Below, piece after piece: positions 18,908 through 28,608 of a stretch of DNA of 64,000 nucleotides. The notes beneath the pieces were generated by a model. That model made no database searches, was not told the DNA's origin, and saw only the letters and a list, made by a program, of their open reading frames with translations. The translations under genes and the position numbers were made by a program. The stretch covers positions 3,410,001-3,474,000 of the forward strand of contig NZ_CP011494.1 of assembly GCF_001043175.1 (NCBI RefSeq). Reading direction: 5' to 3'. How positions within the stretch are numbered: position 1 is the first letter of the stretch; each line of letters opens with the position of its first letter. The stretch is from Marinobacter psychrophilus (GTDB lineage: Bacteria; Pseudomonadota; Gammaproteobacteria; Pseudomonadales; Oleiphilaceae).

Positions 18908-19924
18908 TCATAATGGTAATCCGCGCACGCTGTCACCGGTGTCGCCACCCAGGCGGCGCCAGGTGTCTATCGGAACTTTTAAGGCGGCGTCCAGCATTTC
19001 CCCAACCGGGGTCAGCGTGCAACGAAAGTGTGAACCTTCGCCCGCCGCCAATAACCATAAAGGGCCGTCAGCATCGGCGCTGCCGCGGAGAATTTTTCGG
19101 CGGCTGACCGCAACACTGTGCAGGCTGTCAGTGCGCGCTTCAAGCACCGGACCACCGTCAAAAATATCCACGTAGGGGCCGGCACCAAAGCCTTCTCTTT
19201 GTAACAGCTGCAGATTGCCGGCCGTTGCCGGATGGGCTACGCCCAGAGCCTGCTGCGCGGCTTCACTGAGCAAGGTTACATAAATCGGGTTGGGCGGCAT
19301 CAGCTCGGCAATAAACGTTTTGCTCAGCTGCGCGGAGTGCCGGTCGGCGGTGGCAAAATCCATATTGAAAAAGTGCCGGCCCAGGCTGTCCCAGAATGGC
19401 ACACTGCCGTCGCTGTGCTGGATGCCTTGTAGCTCTACCACGGTACGCGCCGCAAACCACTCTCTATGGCCTGCTATAAACAGCAAACGCGCACGGGAAA
19501 GCAATTCGAATGCCTGGGTGCCGCGAAGTTCCTCGACGATTACCAGAGCACACAGCAGGGTGCAATCGGTCAGGGAGTGGGACGGGTAAAGCGCTTCCAC
19601 CCGACGGGAGATACCCAATTCGTGGGACGCGTGAATAAGCTCGTCGCGGCGATAATTGTAGAAAGGCTGACCATTGCCGGCACGGGCATCAATACCGGCA
19701 ACGCCTTTTATTTCATGACTGTCGACGTGTTCCAGCACAAACAGAAAACGCGCCAGGTGCTTTGCACCGTGTTCGCCCGCAAATGCTGCGCAAGATTCTT
19801 TTATCCGGCCCGCCAGCGCCTCGCGCTCATGCGGCAGCGTAGACGGCAGCGCCCGCGTGTGTGTCTCGGCGAAAGTCAGTATGGGCTCGATATCTTCCGC
19901 TGTTACCGGGCGCACCAACCACAT
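18908..19924 (-). CDS. aruF: arginine N-succinyltransferase, alpha-type subunit (AruF-like)
   Basis: Partner subunit of AruG in arginine/ornithine succinylation. From ATG 19924 the protein has 338 residues, the AruF length; GGAGG lies just upstream and the frame extension to 19975 overlaps astC and is rejected. Conserved blocks are MWLVRPVTAEDIEPIL, FLFVLEHVDSHEIKGVAGI, SRARLLFIAGHREWF, FIAELMPPNPIY and VDIFDGGPVLEART. About a third of positions appear shared with the neighbouring subunit, consistent with an old tandem duplication. Confidence 0.9.
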   Translation of the reverse strand: MWLVRPVTAEDIEPILTFAETHTRALPSTLPHEREALAGRIKESCAAFAGEHGAKHLARFLFVLEHVDSHEIKGVAGIDARAGNGQPFYNYRRDELIHASHELGISRRVEALYPSHSLTDCTLLCALVIVEELRGTQAFELLSRARLLFIAGHREWFAARTVVELQGIQHSDGSVPFWDSLGRHFFNMDFATADRHSAQLSKTFIAELMPPNPIYVTLLSEAAQQALGVAHPATAGNLQLLQREGFGAGPYVDIFDGGPVLEARTDSLHSVAVSRRKILRGSADADGPLWLLAAGEGSHFRCTLTPVGEMLDAALKVPIDTWRRLGGDTGDSVRGLPL

Positions 19925-19937
19925 AGGACCTCCGCAT

Positions 19938-21158
19938 TTATTGATTAGCGGTGAGTTTCTGCACGGCCGCTTCAAAGCGTTTCAGGGCTTCGTCTACATC
20001 GGCTTCCGGAATAATCAGCGACGGCGCCAGGCGCAACACGTTGGCGCCAGCTATTAATATCATGACACCTTCGTCCAGACCGGCGTTAAGAAAGTCTTTC
20101 GCCCTGCCCTGCCATTTTTCGGTTAAAACGCAACCCAACAATAAGCCGGCGCCACGTACTTCACTGAATACGCCATATCGCTCGCCGATGTCCATCATGC
20201 CTTTGCGCAGGTGATCGGACCGTAATTTTACACCTTTCAGAATTTCAGGCTGGGTGATGGTGTCCATGACTTTTTGCGCCACAGCACAAGCCAGCGCGTT
20301 GCCACCATAAGTGCTGCCGTGTGTGCCAACTGGCAAGCTGGCCGCGACCTTTGCGGTGGTCAGCATAGCGGCTATCGGGAAGCCACCACCCAAACCTTTG
20401 GCGCTGGTCAGAATATCTGGCACCACATCGTACATTTCGTAAGCGAAGACATAACCGGTGCGCCCTGCTCCGCTTTGCACTTCATCAAACACCAGCAGCG
20501 CGTCGTTCTCGTCGCACAACTGCCGCAGGCCTTGCAAAAACTCTTTTGTGGCCGGCATCACACCGCCCTCACCCTGAATGGGCTCAACCACAATGGCACA
20601 GGTTTTTTCTTTGGAGATCAGTTTTTTTACCGATTCCAGGTCGTTAAACTCTGCGTGCTGAATGCCACCCGGTGCAGGTTCGAACCCTTCCAGGTACTTG
20701 GGCTGGCCACCTACGCTGACGGTAAACAGGGTGCGGCCATGAAACGCATTTTTGAACGCGATGATTTCATGTTTTTCAGCACCGGTGTGTTCCCAGGCGT
20801 AACGCCGCACCAGTTTAAAGGCGGCTTCGTTGGCTTCGGCGCCGGAATTGGCAAAAAACACACGCTCGGCGAAGGTGTGGTCACACAAGGTTTTGGCCAA
20901 CCGTAACGCAGGCTCGTTGGTCATCACGTTAGACAGGTGCCAGATTTTCTGGCTCTGCTCCTGCAGCGCGCTTAGCAGGCCCGGGTGCGAATGGCCCAAG
21001 CAGTTAACTGCAATACCGCCTTGCAGGTCGATAAATTCGCGACCGTCCTGATCCCATATTCGCGACCCTTTACCGCGTACCGGTACAATCGTTCCGGGGG
21101 CGTAATTAGGTACCATAACGTCGTCAAACAACTCGCGGGATACACGGTCTTTGTTCAT
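19938..21158 (-). CDS. astC: succinylornithine/acetylornithine aminotransferase
   Basis: PLP class III aminotransferase, third step of the AST pathway (succinylornithine to succinylglutamate semialdehyde). Such enzymes often also serve as ArgD in arginine synthesis. 406 residues; NSGAEANEAAFKL (104-116) binds the cofactor phosphate, FDEVQSGAGRTG (224-235) carries the PLP Asp, and Lys254 in TSAKGLGGGFP forms the Schiff base. First gene of the operon. aruF follows after 13 bp. GAGAG precedes the ATG. The 77-bp upstream gap should hold the promoter, but I found no convincing -35/-10 pair or ArgR box. Confidence 0.92.
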   Translation of the reverse strand: MNKDRVSRELFDDVMVPNYAPGTIVPVRGKGSRIWDQDGREFIDLQGGIAVNCLGHSHPGLLSALQEQSQKIWHLSNVMTNEPALRLAKTLCDHTFAERVFFANSGAEANEAAFKLVRRYAWEHTGAEKHEIIAFKNAFHGRTLFTVSVGGQPKYLEGFEPAPGGIQHAEFNDLESVKKLISKEKTCAIVVEPIQGEGGVMPATKEFLQGLRQLCDENDALLVFDEVQSGAGRTGYVFAYEMYDVVPDILTSAKGLGGGFPIAAMLTTAKVAASLPVGTHGSTYGGNALACAVAQKVMDTITQPEILKGVKLRSDHLRKGMMDIGERYGVFSEVRGAGLLLGCVLTEKWQGRAKDFLNAGLDEGVMILIAGANVLRLAPSLIIPEADVDEALKRFEAAVQKLTANQ

Positions 21159-21235
21159 TGGTTCTCTCGATTATGTTCTCAGTTAATCAACGCATAAGTT
21201 AGCACGAATACACATCTGACCTAATACTACGCCGG

Positions 21236-22687
21236 TTACGGCATTAGCACATCAGGCTGCGCTAAAGCCGGCAGCAGTTGTATACGGAATTGTCCTCTGT
21301 CTTTGCCCAGCAGGGCCTTAGCCAGAAGTTTGTACGAATCCAGGTCAAAATTGACCGCCTGGCCGCCCAGCGACAGCGAGTCCAGTTCGTGGTCATCGTG
21401 GACGGTGGCAACATGCACCCAGTTGTACACCACCAGTACGTCGGTTTTATGGCTGGTTTCGTTACACTCGATAATCGCTACCGGCCCTTTCCATGGCCAG
21501 GTTTGCAGGCGCAGGCTGTAAAACGCAATTTGCATACGCAAATTATAACGCAGAGGATCTTCGCGGCCTTCACAGGCACCCTGGCAGCGGCCAAGCGCAC
21601 GCTGAAAACAGGGGCCGCTGTGCTCGGATTCCAGGCTTAACAGGCGATTGCACAGCTCATTTTTTGCAGCAATACCCGCTAACGCCCGCTCGGCGTCGCG
21701 TTTGCTGCGAAACAGACCGTAATAGTCGCCCAGCCTACCGGGGTCTATTTCCCGTATCAGCCGCGCCTGCAGATAGCCTTGGGCGTTTGTGGTCAACTCT
21801 ATGCTCACCAGATTCTTAGCCGCCCGCGAGCGTCGGTTGAACAACGGCTTCAGACCTTTGATCTGCTTCAACTCCAGCAACAACGCCCCCAGCTCGCCGG
21901 CGGTCTCAGTCCAGTCAACACGGCGCAGACTTTCGGAAATTCGCACGCCGCGAGTCGAATTGTGATCGCCGGAAAAGTGCGAGGCCACCCGCTGCGCGAT
22001 GTTGGTGCTTTTGCCCACGTACAAGAGCGCATCGTTCTCGCCATAAAACCTATAAACACCGGGCCCGCGAGGCAATTCCTGCAATGTGTCTAAAGGCAGG
22101 TGGGAGGGAATGCTCGGCCGCTGTAGCAACTCGCCTATGGCGGTTTCCAACGTGTCTTCGCCTTGCTGAGCCAACACATGCTCAAAAAATCCGAGCATGG
22201 CAGCAACGTCTCCCATCGCTCGGTGGCGCTGCACCTGCTGCAAACCATGGCGCTCAATCAGCGCGTCCATATTATGGCGCCGAAACTCCGGGTATAGCCG
22301 GCGCGACAGCTTCACCGTACACAACACTTTGGCCACAAACATTCGCCCCAGCCGGCGAAATTCGCCTTTCACAAAACCGTAATCGAAGCGCGCGTTATGG
22401 GCCACAAAAACCACCCCGTCCAGGCGTCGCTCCAACTCGTCAGCAATATCCTCAAACAGAGGGGCATCCGCCACCATGGCATTGGAAATGCCAGTCAACT
22501 GTTCAATAAAGGGTGAAATACGGGTTTTTGGATTAACCAGGGTTTGCCACTGGTCCACACATTCACCTGCTCGCCAGAACTGGATGCCGATTTCGGTGAT
22601 GCGATCGGTTGCCGCGCTGCCGCCGGTGGTTTCAAGGTCCAGAAAGGCGAAGGTAGTGGTTTTCAGGTGCCGTGATGGTTGGGGCAT
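21236..22687 (-). CDS. DnaQ-like 3'-5' exonuclease fused to GIY-YIG (Cho/UvrC-N like) nuclease
   Basis: A 483-residue two-nuclease protein. The N-terminal DEDDh exonuclease domain (about 10-185) has Asp17/Glu19 in FLDLETTG, HNARFDYGF and HRAMGDVAAM with the final His and Asp. The GIY-YIG domain follows (about 205-300): GPGVYRFYGENDALLYVGKS, then RVASHF, ending with a LKPLFNRRSR segment. A C-terminal region with CQGACEGREDP resembles the Cys-containing part of Cho. Such fusions are annotated as DNA polymerase III epsilon-like. A DNA repair role, incision plus resection, is likely but unproven. It starts 23 bp after the paaY stop and may be co-transcribed with it. Confidence 0.82.
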   Translation of the reverse strand: MPQPSRHLKTTTFAFLDLETTGGSAATDRITEIGIQFWRAGECVDQWQTLVNPKTRISPFIEQLTGISNAMVADAPLFEDIADELERRLDGVVFVAHNARFDYGFVKGEFRRLGRMFVAKVLCTVKLSRRLYPEFRRHNMDALIERHGLQQVQRHRAMGDVAAMLGFFEHVLAQQGEDTLETAIGELLQRPSIPSHLPLDTLQELPRGPGVYRFYGENDALLYVGKSTNIAQRVASHFSGDHNSTRGVRISESLRRVDWTETAGELGALLLELKQIKGLKPLFNRRSRAAKNLVSIELTTNAQGYLQARLIREIDPGRLGDYYGLFRSKRDAERALAGIAAKNELCNRLLSLESEHSGPCFQRALGRCQGACEGREDPLRYNLRMQIAFYSLRLQTWPWKGPVAIIECNETSHKTDVLVVYNWVHVATVHDDHELDSLSLGGQAVNFDLDSYKLLAKALLGKDRGQFRIQLLPALAQPDVLMP

Positions 22688-22710
22688 AGGCTCTCGAGTT
22701 ATTTACGAAT

Positions 22711-23301
22711 TCACCGGTCTTTCAAGCTGTGCGAACCCACTCTCAGCTGAGGCCGGCTTTCATCAATCTCAGTCAGCGGTGCACATTCTTTGATGGTTTC
22801 AAGGCAGCGCTCGGTTAACACCTGATATTCGCGGGTGCCGCTTTGCTTCCAGCCCACTTCTTTATCACTCAGTTGCCGCAGCACTTTGGCCGGTGACCCC
22901 ACAATCAATGAGGCTGGCTCACACTCGAAACCCGCTTTTACAAAAGCGCAGGCACCTACAATAGAGCGTGCTGCAATAACAGCTTCGTCCATTATAACGC
23001 TATTCATACCCACCATTGCGTCCTCTTCAATGGTGCAGCCGTGCAGTATTGCACCGTGTCCCACGTGACCATTACGGCGAACGATCGCATCTCGGCCCGG
23101 AAACGCGTGAACAACGCAGCTGTCCTGCAGGTTCGAGCCTGCTTCCATAACAATGCGACCGAAGTCGCCCCGTAAAGACGCACAGGGGCCAACGTAACAA
23201 TTCGCACCCACGTGCACGTCGCCTATAAGCACCGCCGTTGGATGAACGTATGCGAATGGGTGCACCACCGGCGTAACCCCGTCAATTTGGTAACACGGCA
23301 T
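22711..23301 (-). CDS. paaY: PaaY, gamma-carbonic-anhydrase-fold thioesterase of phenylacetate catabolism
   Basis: A 196-residue left-handed beta-helix protein with hexapeptide repeats ([21 protein letters not shown] and so on). The three zinc His are at 65, 82 and 87 (spacing 17 and 5), as in gamma-class carbonic anhydrases. PaaY hydrolyses dead-end or inhibitory CoA thioesters (such as ring-hydroxylated ones) formed in the pathway. It is divergent from paaF, across a gap that carries a PaaX-like dyad, so shared control is plausible. A generic gamma-carbonic anhydrase is the alternative; location argues for PaaY. Confidence 0.88.
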   Translation of the reverse strand: MPCYQIDGVTPVVHPFAYVHPTAVLIGDVHVGANCYVGPCASLRGDFGRIVMEAGSNLQDSCVVHAFPGRDAIVRRNGHVGHGAILHGCTIEEDAMVGMNSVIMDEAVIAARSIVGACAFVKAGFECEPASLIVGSPAKVLRQLSDKEVGWKQSGTREYQVLTERCLETIKECAPLTEIDESRPQLRVGSHSLKDR

Positions 23302-23491
23302 AAAACGCTCCTCACAAAGTCGTTATTTTTAACTTACAGACTATTTTATGTGTCGAAACCTGGCGCAGACATAAAACACCCATATCGAGACGCTCGCGTT
23401 TATTTTACGAGTCTTGAGAGCTCAAATTTAAACACAAGATACACATAAAAATCAGAAATCTGCGAGCACTGCTAAACTGAAAAGCCAAACG

Positions 23492-23531
23492 TGATACAAA
23501 AATTCATAATTACTGCCCTTGACCGGTATCA
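23492..23531. promoter_or_regulatory. PaaX-like operator at the paaF promoter
   Basis: TGATAC (23492-23497) and GTATCA (23526-23531) form an inverted pair 28 bp apart. The PaaX half-site geometry I recall is TGATTC-N27-GAATCA; this copy has one extra base of spacing. The right arm lies between the -35 and -10 of the paaF promoter, so binding would repress. Confidence 0.6.
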
Positions 23532-23546
23532 ATTAAAACCTATACT
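23519..23546 (+). promoter_or_regulatory. paaF promoter (-35/-10)
   Basis: TTGACC (23519-23524), 16-bp spacer, TATACT (23541-23546), about 107 bp before the paaF ATG. The same bases 23519-23532 also read TTGAC-N4-ATCAA, an Anr/FNR-type pattern. The overlap with a good -35 makes that reading uncertain. Confidence 0.6.
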
Positions 23547-23652
23547 CTTCCATTAAAACAAACAACACAAAACACCGCTGTAAAGAACCGCCCGATAGCT
23601 GCGGGCCCACGTTCTAGCAAATCAAAAATAATGAAATACCGAGACCACAATA

Positions 23653-24426
23653 ATGCCGCAGATACTGCTATCAGAAGGGCCAAACAATGGCGTTCGCCTT
23701 CTAACGCTTAATCGTCCCGAAGCCCTCAACGCTCTCAACACCGCGCTGCTTGAGGCGCTGAGCGAGCAACTCGATATTGCAGAAACCGATCCTGAAACCA
23801 GAGCCCTTGTTATTACCGGCAGTGAGCGCGCGTTTGCCGCCGGTGCCGATATCAACGAGATGGCCTCCCGCGATGTCGTTGGCATGCTGGAGGATCCTCG
23901 TGTCCAACACTGGGCACGCATAGACCGCTTTGTTAAACCGCTGATTATCGCCGTGAACGGATTCTGCCTGGGTGGCGGCTGTGAACTCGCAATGCGCGGT
24001 GACATTCTCATTGCCGGCACCAACGCCCAGTTTGGCCAACCTGAAATCAATCTCGGCATTATGCCCGGCGCCGGCGGGACCCAGCGCCTGGTGCGAGCGG
24101 TGGGGCAATCATTGGCGATGCAGATGGTTCTCACCGGGGAAGCTATCAGCGCCCAAAGAGCCCTCGCAGCCGGTTTAATCACCGAAATCTGCCAACCTGA
24201 ACTTACGATTGAACGCGCCATGGCGATCGCCACCACGATTGCCTCCAAAGGCCCTCTTGCGGTGCAGCTGGCGCGTGAGTCGGTGCGCCGGGGTGCAGAT
24301 ATGGACCTTGCTGCCGGTCTGCGATTTGAGCGTCACGCGTTTACCATTCTGGCCGCAACAGAAGACCGCCGCGAAGGTCTGAATGCGTTTCGCAACAAGC
24401 GCAAGCCCCAGTTCAGCGGACGCTGA
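23653..24426 (+). CDS. paaF: 2,3-dehydroadipyl-CoA hydratase
   Basis: Crotonase-fold enoyl-CoA hydratase of lower phenylacetate beta-oxidation, adding water to 2,3-didehydroadipyl-CoA. 257 residues. The oxyanion-hole segments are RAFAAGADINEM (about 58-69) and GFCLGGGCELAM (about 103-114, with a catalytic Glu). GQPEINLGIMPGAGGTQRL (about 128-146) carries the second Glu. C-terminal KRKPQFSGR is typical. First gene of paaFGHIJK, with a roughly 100-nt leader and only a weak ribosome site. Confidence 0.9.
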   Translation: MPQILLSEGPNNGVRLLTLNRPEALNALNTALLEALSEQLDIAETDPETRALVITGSERAFAAGADINEMASRDVVGMLEDPRVQHWARIDRFVKPLIIAVNGFCLGGGCELAMRGDILIAGTNAQFGQPEINLGIMPGAGGTQRLVRAVGQSLAMQMVLTGEAISAQRALAAGLITEICQPELTIERAMAIATTIASKGPLAVQLARESVRRGADMDLAAGLRFERHAFTILAATEDRREGLNAFRNKRKPQFSGR

Positions 24427-24504
24427 TCTCGCTCCAATAACCACCAAACAACAATCAACTGCCCGATGACACACGGGTGCCAAAGCTACGAAAAGGACTA
24501 TTCC

Positions 24505-25296
24505 ATGACCGAGCAGAGCGTGCTTCTCGATATTGACCAGGGGATCGCCAAAGTTACCCTGAACCGCCCAGACAGCCTTAATAGCTTTAACGTTGAGATG
24601 CACAAACAAATGCGCGCCGCGCTCAAGAGCATCCGCAACGATGCCTCTGTGCGGGTAATGCTGTTGACCGGTAACGGCCGAGGTTTCTGTGCTGGCCAAG
24701 ACCTGTCTGACCGCACCGTCAAGCCGGGCGCGCAAGTACCAGACTTGGGCATATCCATCGAACAGTACTACAACCCGTTACTGCAGGCCCTGCGGGACCT
24801 ACCGATGCCGGTCATCTGCGCGGTTAATGGCGTAGCCGCTGGCGCAGGCGCAAATATCGCACTGGCCTGCGACATCACACTTGCGGCTCGTTCCGCCAGC
24901 TTTGTTCAGGCCTTTTGCAAAATAGGACTTATTCCCGACTGCGGCGGTACCTGGACTTTGCCGCGCGCGGTCGGCATGGCTCGGGCAAAAGGCCTCGCAT
25001 TATTGGGTGGCAAACTGAGCGCCGAAAAAGCGGAACAGTGGGGCATGATCTGGCAGTGCGTAGAAGACGACGCCCTGCAAGATGAAGCCATGAACCTGGC
25101 TCGCCATTTTGCCACTCAGCCCACCAAAGGCCTGGCAATGATCAAGCGTGCCCTGCACGCAAGCGCCAATAATACATTTGAAGAACAGGCATTGGTCGAG
25201 CGTGATCTGCAGCGCCTGGCCGGCCGCAGCGATGATTTCCGTGAAGGCGTTTCCGCCTTCACGGAAAAACGCACCCCCAAATTCACAGGGAAATAA
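24505..25296 (+). CDS. paaG: ring-1,2-epoxyphenylacetyl-CoA isomerase
   Basis: Crotonase-family enzyme that converts the ring-epoxide of phenylacetyl-CoA to the oxepin-CoA and also shifts double bonds in the lower pathway. Start at ATG 24505, with AAGGA at a good distance, gives 263 residues (PaaG is about 262); the frame open from 24466 lacks a ribosome site. FCAGQDLSDR (61-70) and VAAGAGANIALACD (110-123) build the oxyanion hole. Asp145 in LIPDCGG is the place where PaaG has its catalytic Asp instead of the hydratase Glu. Confidence 0.92.
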   Translation: MTEQSVLLDIDQGIAKVTLNRPDSLNSFNVEMHKQMRAALKSIRNDASVRVMLLTGNGRGFCAGQDLSDRTVKPGAQVPDLGISIEQYYNPLLQALRDLPMPVICAVNGVAAGAGANIALACDITLAARSASFVQAFCKIGLIPDCGGTWTLPRAVGMARAKGLALLGGKLSAEKAEQWGMIWQCVEDDALQDEAMNLARHFATQPTKGLAMIKRALHASANNTFEEQALVERDLQRLAGRSDDFREGVSAFTEKRTPKFTGK

Positions 25297-25299
25297 ACC

Positions 25300-26820
25300 A
25301 TGCAGGCACTCTCTACAAGCACCCCTGTTGCCGTTATCGGCGCTGGTGCCATGGGCTCCGGCATTGCTCAGGTAGCCGCGCAGGCGGGCCACCAAGTGTT
25401 TTTACTTGACCAACGGGAAGGTGCTGCCGAAGCCGGCCGTCAAAGCATCGTTAAACAACTGCAGCGCCGGGTAGATAAAGGAAGGATAGAGCAGTCCGCG
25501 TTGGATGCCCTCATTAACCGCATTACGCCGGTTAACCAACTCGACGATCTTGCCAGCGCAGGCCTGGTCATCGAAGCCATCGTTGAAGACCGGGATATCA
25601 AGCGCAGCTTACTGACCAGCCTTGAGCAAGTCTGTGACGACGACACCATTCTGGCCACCAATACATCGTCCATCTCGGTAACGGCACTGGGCGCAAAAAT
25701 GAAGAACCCCTCACGCTTGGTCGGTATGCACTTTTTTAATCCGGCGCCTTTGATGGCACTGGTGGAAGTGGTTAAAGGCCTGGCCACCAGCGATGCCGTT
25801 GCCCAATGCGTTTACGCCACAGCGGCCCAATGGGGCAAGAAACCCGTAACCGCAACGTCTACCCCTGGCTTTATCGTGAATAGAGTCGCACGGCCGTTTT
25901 ACGCAGAGAGCCTGCGCCTGCTGCAAGAACAGACAACAGACAGCGCCACCCTGGACGCCATCATGCGCGAGGCCGGCGGTTTCCGAATGGGCGCGTTCGA
26001 ACTGACAGACCTGATCGGGCACGACGTCAATTACGCAGTGACTTCCTCGGTGTTCAATTCCTATTACCAGGACACCCGCTTTTTACCTTCGCTGGTGCAG
26101 AAAGACCTGGTTGACGCTGGTCGTTTAGGGCGCAAGACCGGCCAGGGCTTCTACAACTACGCCGAGGGCGCGCAAAAGCCCTTGCCTGCCACCACCGAAA
26201 AAGCCAACTCCGTTGCTGATACCTTGATTGTAGAAGGCGACCCCGGCCCGCTAGCGCCGTTGGTAAAACGACTGGCTGCCAGCGGCTTGAACATCATCGA
26301 ACGCGATGGTTCTGGCCGCCTACGATTTGGCGATGCTGTGCTGGCACTAACCGATGGCCGTATGGCCACCGAACGCGCCGCGATCGAAGCGTGCAACAAC
26401 CTGGTACTGCTCGACCTGGCGTTTGATTACACCAACACCACCCGCCTTGCCATCGCGGTTGCGGGGCAGGCGTCTGAACAAGCCAGAATCGATGCCTGCG
26501 CCCTGCTGCAAAAAACCGGCTTGGCGGTCAGCCAGATTGCTGACCGGCCAGGATTGGTTGTTATGCGCACAGTAGCTACCCTAACCAATGAAGCGGCAGA
26601 TGCGGCTCTGCACGGAGTGGCGTCTATTGGCGATATTGACCTTGCCATGAAAGCCGGCCTGAACTACCCGGAAGGCCCTTTGCGCTGGAGTGACAACCTG
26701 GGGTTCAGCCTGGTGCATACCGTACTGACACACCTCCAGCAAAGCTACGGCGAAGAGCGCTACCGGCCGGCCTTGCTGCTGCGGCAAAATCGTTTCGCCG
26801 GAAAAGGGTTCTATTCATGA
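25300..26820 (+). CDS. paaH: 3-hydroxyadipyl-CoA dehydrogenase
   Basis: NAD-dependent 3-hydroxyacyl-CoA dehydrogenase forming 3-oxoadipyl-CoA. 506 residues: Rossmann domain with GAGAMGSG (15-22), ATNTSSISVTAL and HFFNPAPLMALVEVV, which carries the catalytic His, then the two C-terminal 3HCDH modules, as in PaaH/PaaC proteins. It starts 3 bp after paaG and its TGA overlaps the paaI ATG, showing tight translational coupling. Confidence 0.92.
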   Translation: MQALSTSTPVAVIGAGAMGSGIAQVAAQAGHQVFLLDQREGAAEAGRQSIVKQLQRRVDKGRIEQSALDALINRITPVNQLDDLASAGLVIEAIVEDRDIKRSLLTSLEQVCDDDTILATNTSSISVTALGAKMKNPSRLVGMHFFNPAPLMALVEVVKGLATSDAVAQCVYATAAQWGKKPVTATSTPGFIVNRVARPFYAESLRLLQEQTTDSATLDAIMREAGGFRMGAFELTDLIGHDVNYAVTSSVFNSYYQDTRFLPSLVQKDLVDAGRLGRKTGQGFYNYAEGAQKPLPATTEKANSVADTLIVEGDPGPLAPLVKRLAASGLNIIERDGSGRLRFGDAVLALTDGRMATERAAIEACNNLVLLDLAFDYTNTTRLAIAVAGQASEQARIDACALLQKTGLAVSQIADRPGLVVMRTVATLTNEAADAALHGVASIGDIDLAMKAGLNYPEGPLRWSDNLGFSLVHTVLTHLQQSYGEERYRPALLLRQNRFAGKGFYS

Positions 26821-27275
26821 ACAACCAACCGAACGCACAAACCCCGCAGCAGTTGGCTCAAAGCTGTGCCGACGCCATGTACCAGCGGGACGAAGCCAGC
26901 CGCAATCTGGGCATGGAAATCACCCAGGTTTCTCCCGGCAAAGCCACCGTTACCATGCTCGTGAGCAGCATCATGATTCAGGGCCACGGTTCCTGCCACG
27001 GTGGCTACTTGTTTACCCTGGCGGATTCTGCCTTTGCGTTTGCCTGTAACAGCTACAACAAGGCCACCGTAGCATCCGGCTGCTCCATCGATTACATGCT
27101 GGCCGCCCGTGAGGGTGACCTTTTGACCGCCAGCGCGGTTGAGCAGTCCCGAGGCAACCGTACCGGCGTGTACGACATAACCATCACCAATCAGAACGGC
27201 CATGTGGTGGCCCTGTTTCGCGGCAAGTCCTACCAGGTGCGCGGCGAAGTCATCCAGTCAGAGAATAATCAATGA
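26817..27275 (+). CDS. paaI: hotdog-fold phenylacetate thioesterase
   Basis: A 152-residue hotdog acyl-CoA thioesterase of the PaaI type. It hydrolyses hydroxyphenylacetyl-CoA and related off-pathway thioesters to free trapped CoA. The signature [20 protein letters not shown] (about 58-77) contains the catalytic Asp on the long helix. It overlaps paaH and paaJ by 4 bp at each end (ATGA). Confidence 0.92.
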   Translation: MNNQPNAQTPQQLAQSCADAMYQRDEASRNLGMEITQVSPGKATVTMLVSSIMIQGHGSCHGGYLFTLADSAFAFACNSYNKATVASGCSIDYMLAAREGDLLTASAVEQSRGNRTGVYDITITNQNGHVVALFRGKSYQVRGEVIQSENNQ

Positions 27276-28519
27276 GCCATAATAAACCCCTACAAGACGC
27301 CTACATTGTTGACGCCGTTCGCACCCCCATTGGCCGCTACGGTGGCGCTCTGGCCGTCGTGCGCGCCGACGATCTGGGAGCCATACCCATCAAAGCCCTG
27401 AAAGACCGTTATCCAGACCTGAATTGGGCCGCCATAGACGACGTACTTTATGGCTGCGCCAATCAGGCCGGTGAAGACAACCGTGACGTGGCGCGCATGT
27501 CACTGCTGCTGGCCGGTTTGCCAGTCGACGTACCGGGCGCCACCATCAACCGCCTGTGCGGATCCGGCATGGATGCCATCGGCAGCGCCGCGCGTGCCCT
27601 TCGCACCGGCGAAGCCGAACTGATGCTGGCTGGCGGAGTGGAATCCATGTCGCGTGCACCTTTTGTGATGGGCAAGGCCGACTCTGCGTTCAGCCGTGCC
27701 GCCCAAATCTTCGACACCACCATCGGCTGGCGCTTTGTAAACCCGCTGTTGAAAGAACAGTACGGCATTGACTCGATGCCGGAAACTGCCGAGAACGTGG
27801 CCACCGATTTCAACATTTCACGGGCAGACCAAGATGCCTTCGCCCTGCGTAGCCAACAGCGCACCGCAGCGGCTCAAAAGGCGGGGCGTTTTGATTGTGA
27901 AATCGTGCCCGTCAGCATTCCCCGCCGCAAGCAGGACCCGCTGGTGGTGGATACCGATGAGCACCCGCGCGCTACCAGCCTGGAAAAACTCGCCAGCCTG
28001 GCCACACCGTTCCGCGAAGGCGGCAGCATAACCGCCGGCAACGCCTCTGGCGTAAACGACGGCGCCTGCGCACTGTTGCTGGCCAGCGGCGATGCCCTGA
28101 AAAAACACAATCTGAAACCCCGTGCCCGCGTTATAGCCATGGCAACCGCCGGCGTTGAACCGCGAATTATGGGCATGGGGCCCGCCCCCGCCACTCGCAA
28201 AGTGCTGAAAACCGCAGGCCTGGAACTGGCTGACATAGACGTGATCGAGCTGAACGAGGCTTTCGCCGCCCAGGCTCTCGCGGTACTGCGCGACTTGGGC
28301 CTGCCGGACGACGCCGAACACATTAACCCCAACGGCGGTGCCATCGCCCTGGGCCACCCGCTGGGTATGAGCGGCGCGCGCCTTGTTACCACCGCGATGA
28401 ATGAGCTGGAACTGCGCCATCGGCAGGGCCAGAAAGCCCGCTACGCTCTATGCACGATGTGCATTGGTGTAGGCCAGGGCATCGCAATCATTATCGAACG
28501 CGTAGACAGCGCCAACTGA
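27272..28519 (+). CDS. paaJ: 3-oxoadipyl-CoA / 3-oxo-5,6-dehydrosuberyl-CoA thiolase
   Basis: Thiolase used twice in the pathway, releasing acetyl-CoA and succinyl-CoA. 415 residues (typical about 400). The nucleophile Cys96 lies in [12 protein letters not shown], the His motif in NEAFAAQA, and the second Cys/His pair in [10 protein letters not shown] and [10 protein letters not shown]. An N-terminal extension of a few residues is slight. The last overlapping gene of the paaGHIJ block; paaK follows after 89 bp. Confidence 0.92.
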   Translation: MSHNKPLQDAYIVDAVRTPIGRYGGALAVVRADDLGAIPIKALKDRYPDLNWAAIDDVLYGCANQAGEDNRDVARMSLLLAGLPVDVPGATINRLCGSGMDAIGSAARALRTGEAELMLAGGVESMSRAPFVMGKADSAFSRAAQIFDTTIGWRFVNPLLKEQYGIDSMPETAENVATDFNISRADQDAFALRSQQRTAAAQKAGRFDCEIVPVSIPRRKQDPLVVDTDEHPRATSLEKLASLATPFREGGSITAGNASGVNDGACALLLASGDALKKHNLKPRARVIAMATAGVEPRIMGMGPAPATRKVLKTAGLELADIDVIELNEAFAAQALAVLRDLGLPDDAEHINPNGGAIALGHPLGMSGARLVTTAMNELELRHRQGQKARYALCTMCIGVGQGIAIIIERVDSAN

Positions 28520-28608
28520 TGTATCCGGTGCGCAAACCTGCGCGCCACACAGGAACTAAAGCCAACCGGTAGCAAACCGGGGCAACAAGAATAAGACAGG
28601 ACAAAACA

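Larger units (their letters stand above)
23302..23652. other. 351-bp paaY-paaF divergent regulatory region
   Basis: AT-rich, no plausible open reading frame. It holds the paaF promoter and the PaaX-like dyad listed separately. On the minus strand TTGATA (23532-23527) could serve as a -35 for paaY, but no good -10 accompanies it. Nothing else was recognised in 23302-23490. Confidence 0.6.

Noticed and set aside
17875..19107. 410-codon plus-strand frame opposite aruG/aruF
   Set aside because: Arg/His/Gln-rich composition typical of antisense reading; no ribosome site or family features.
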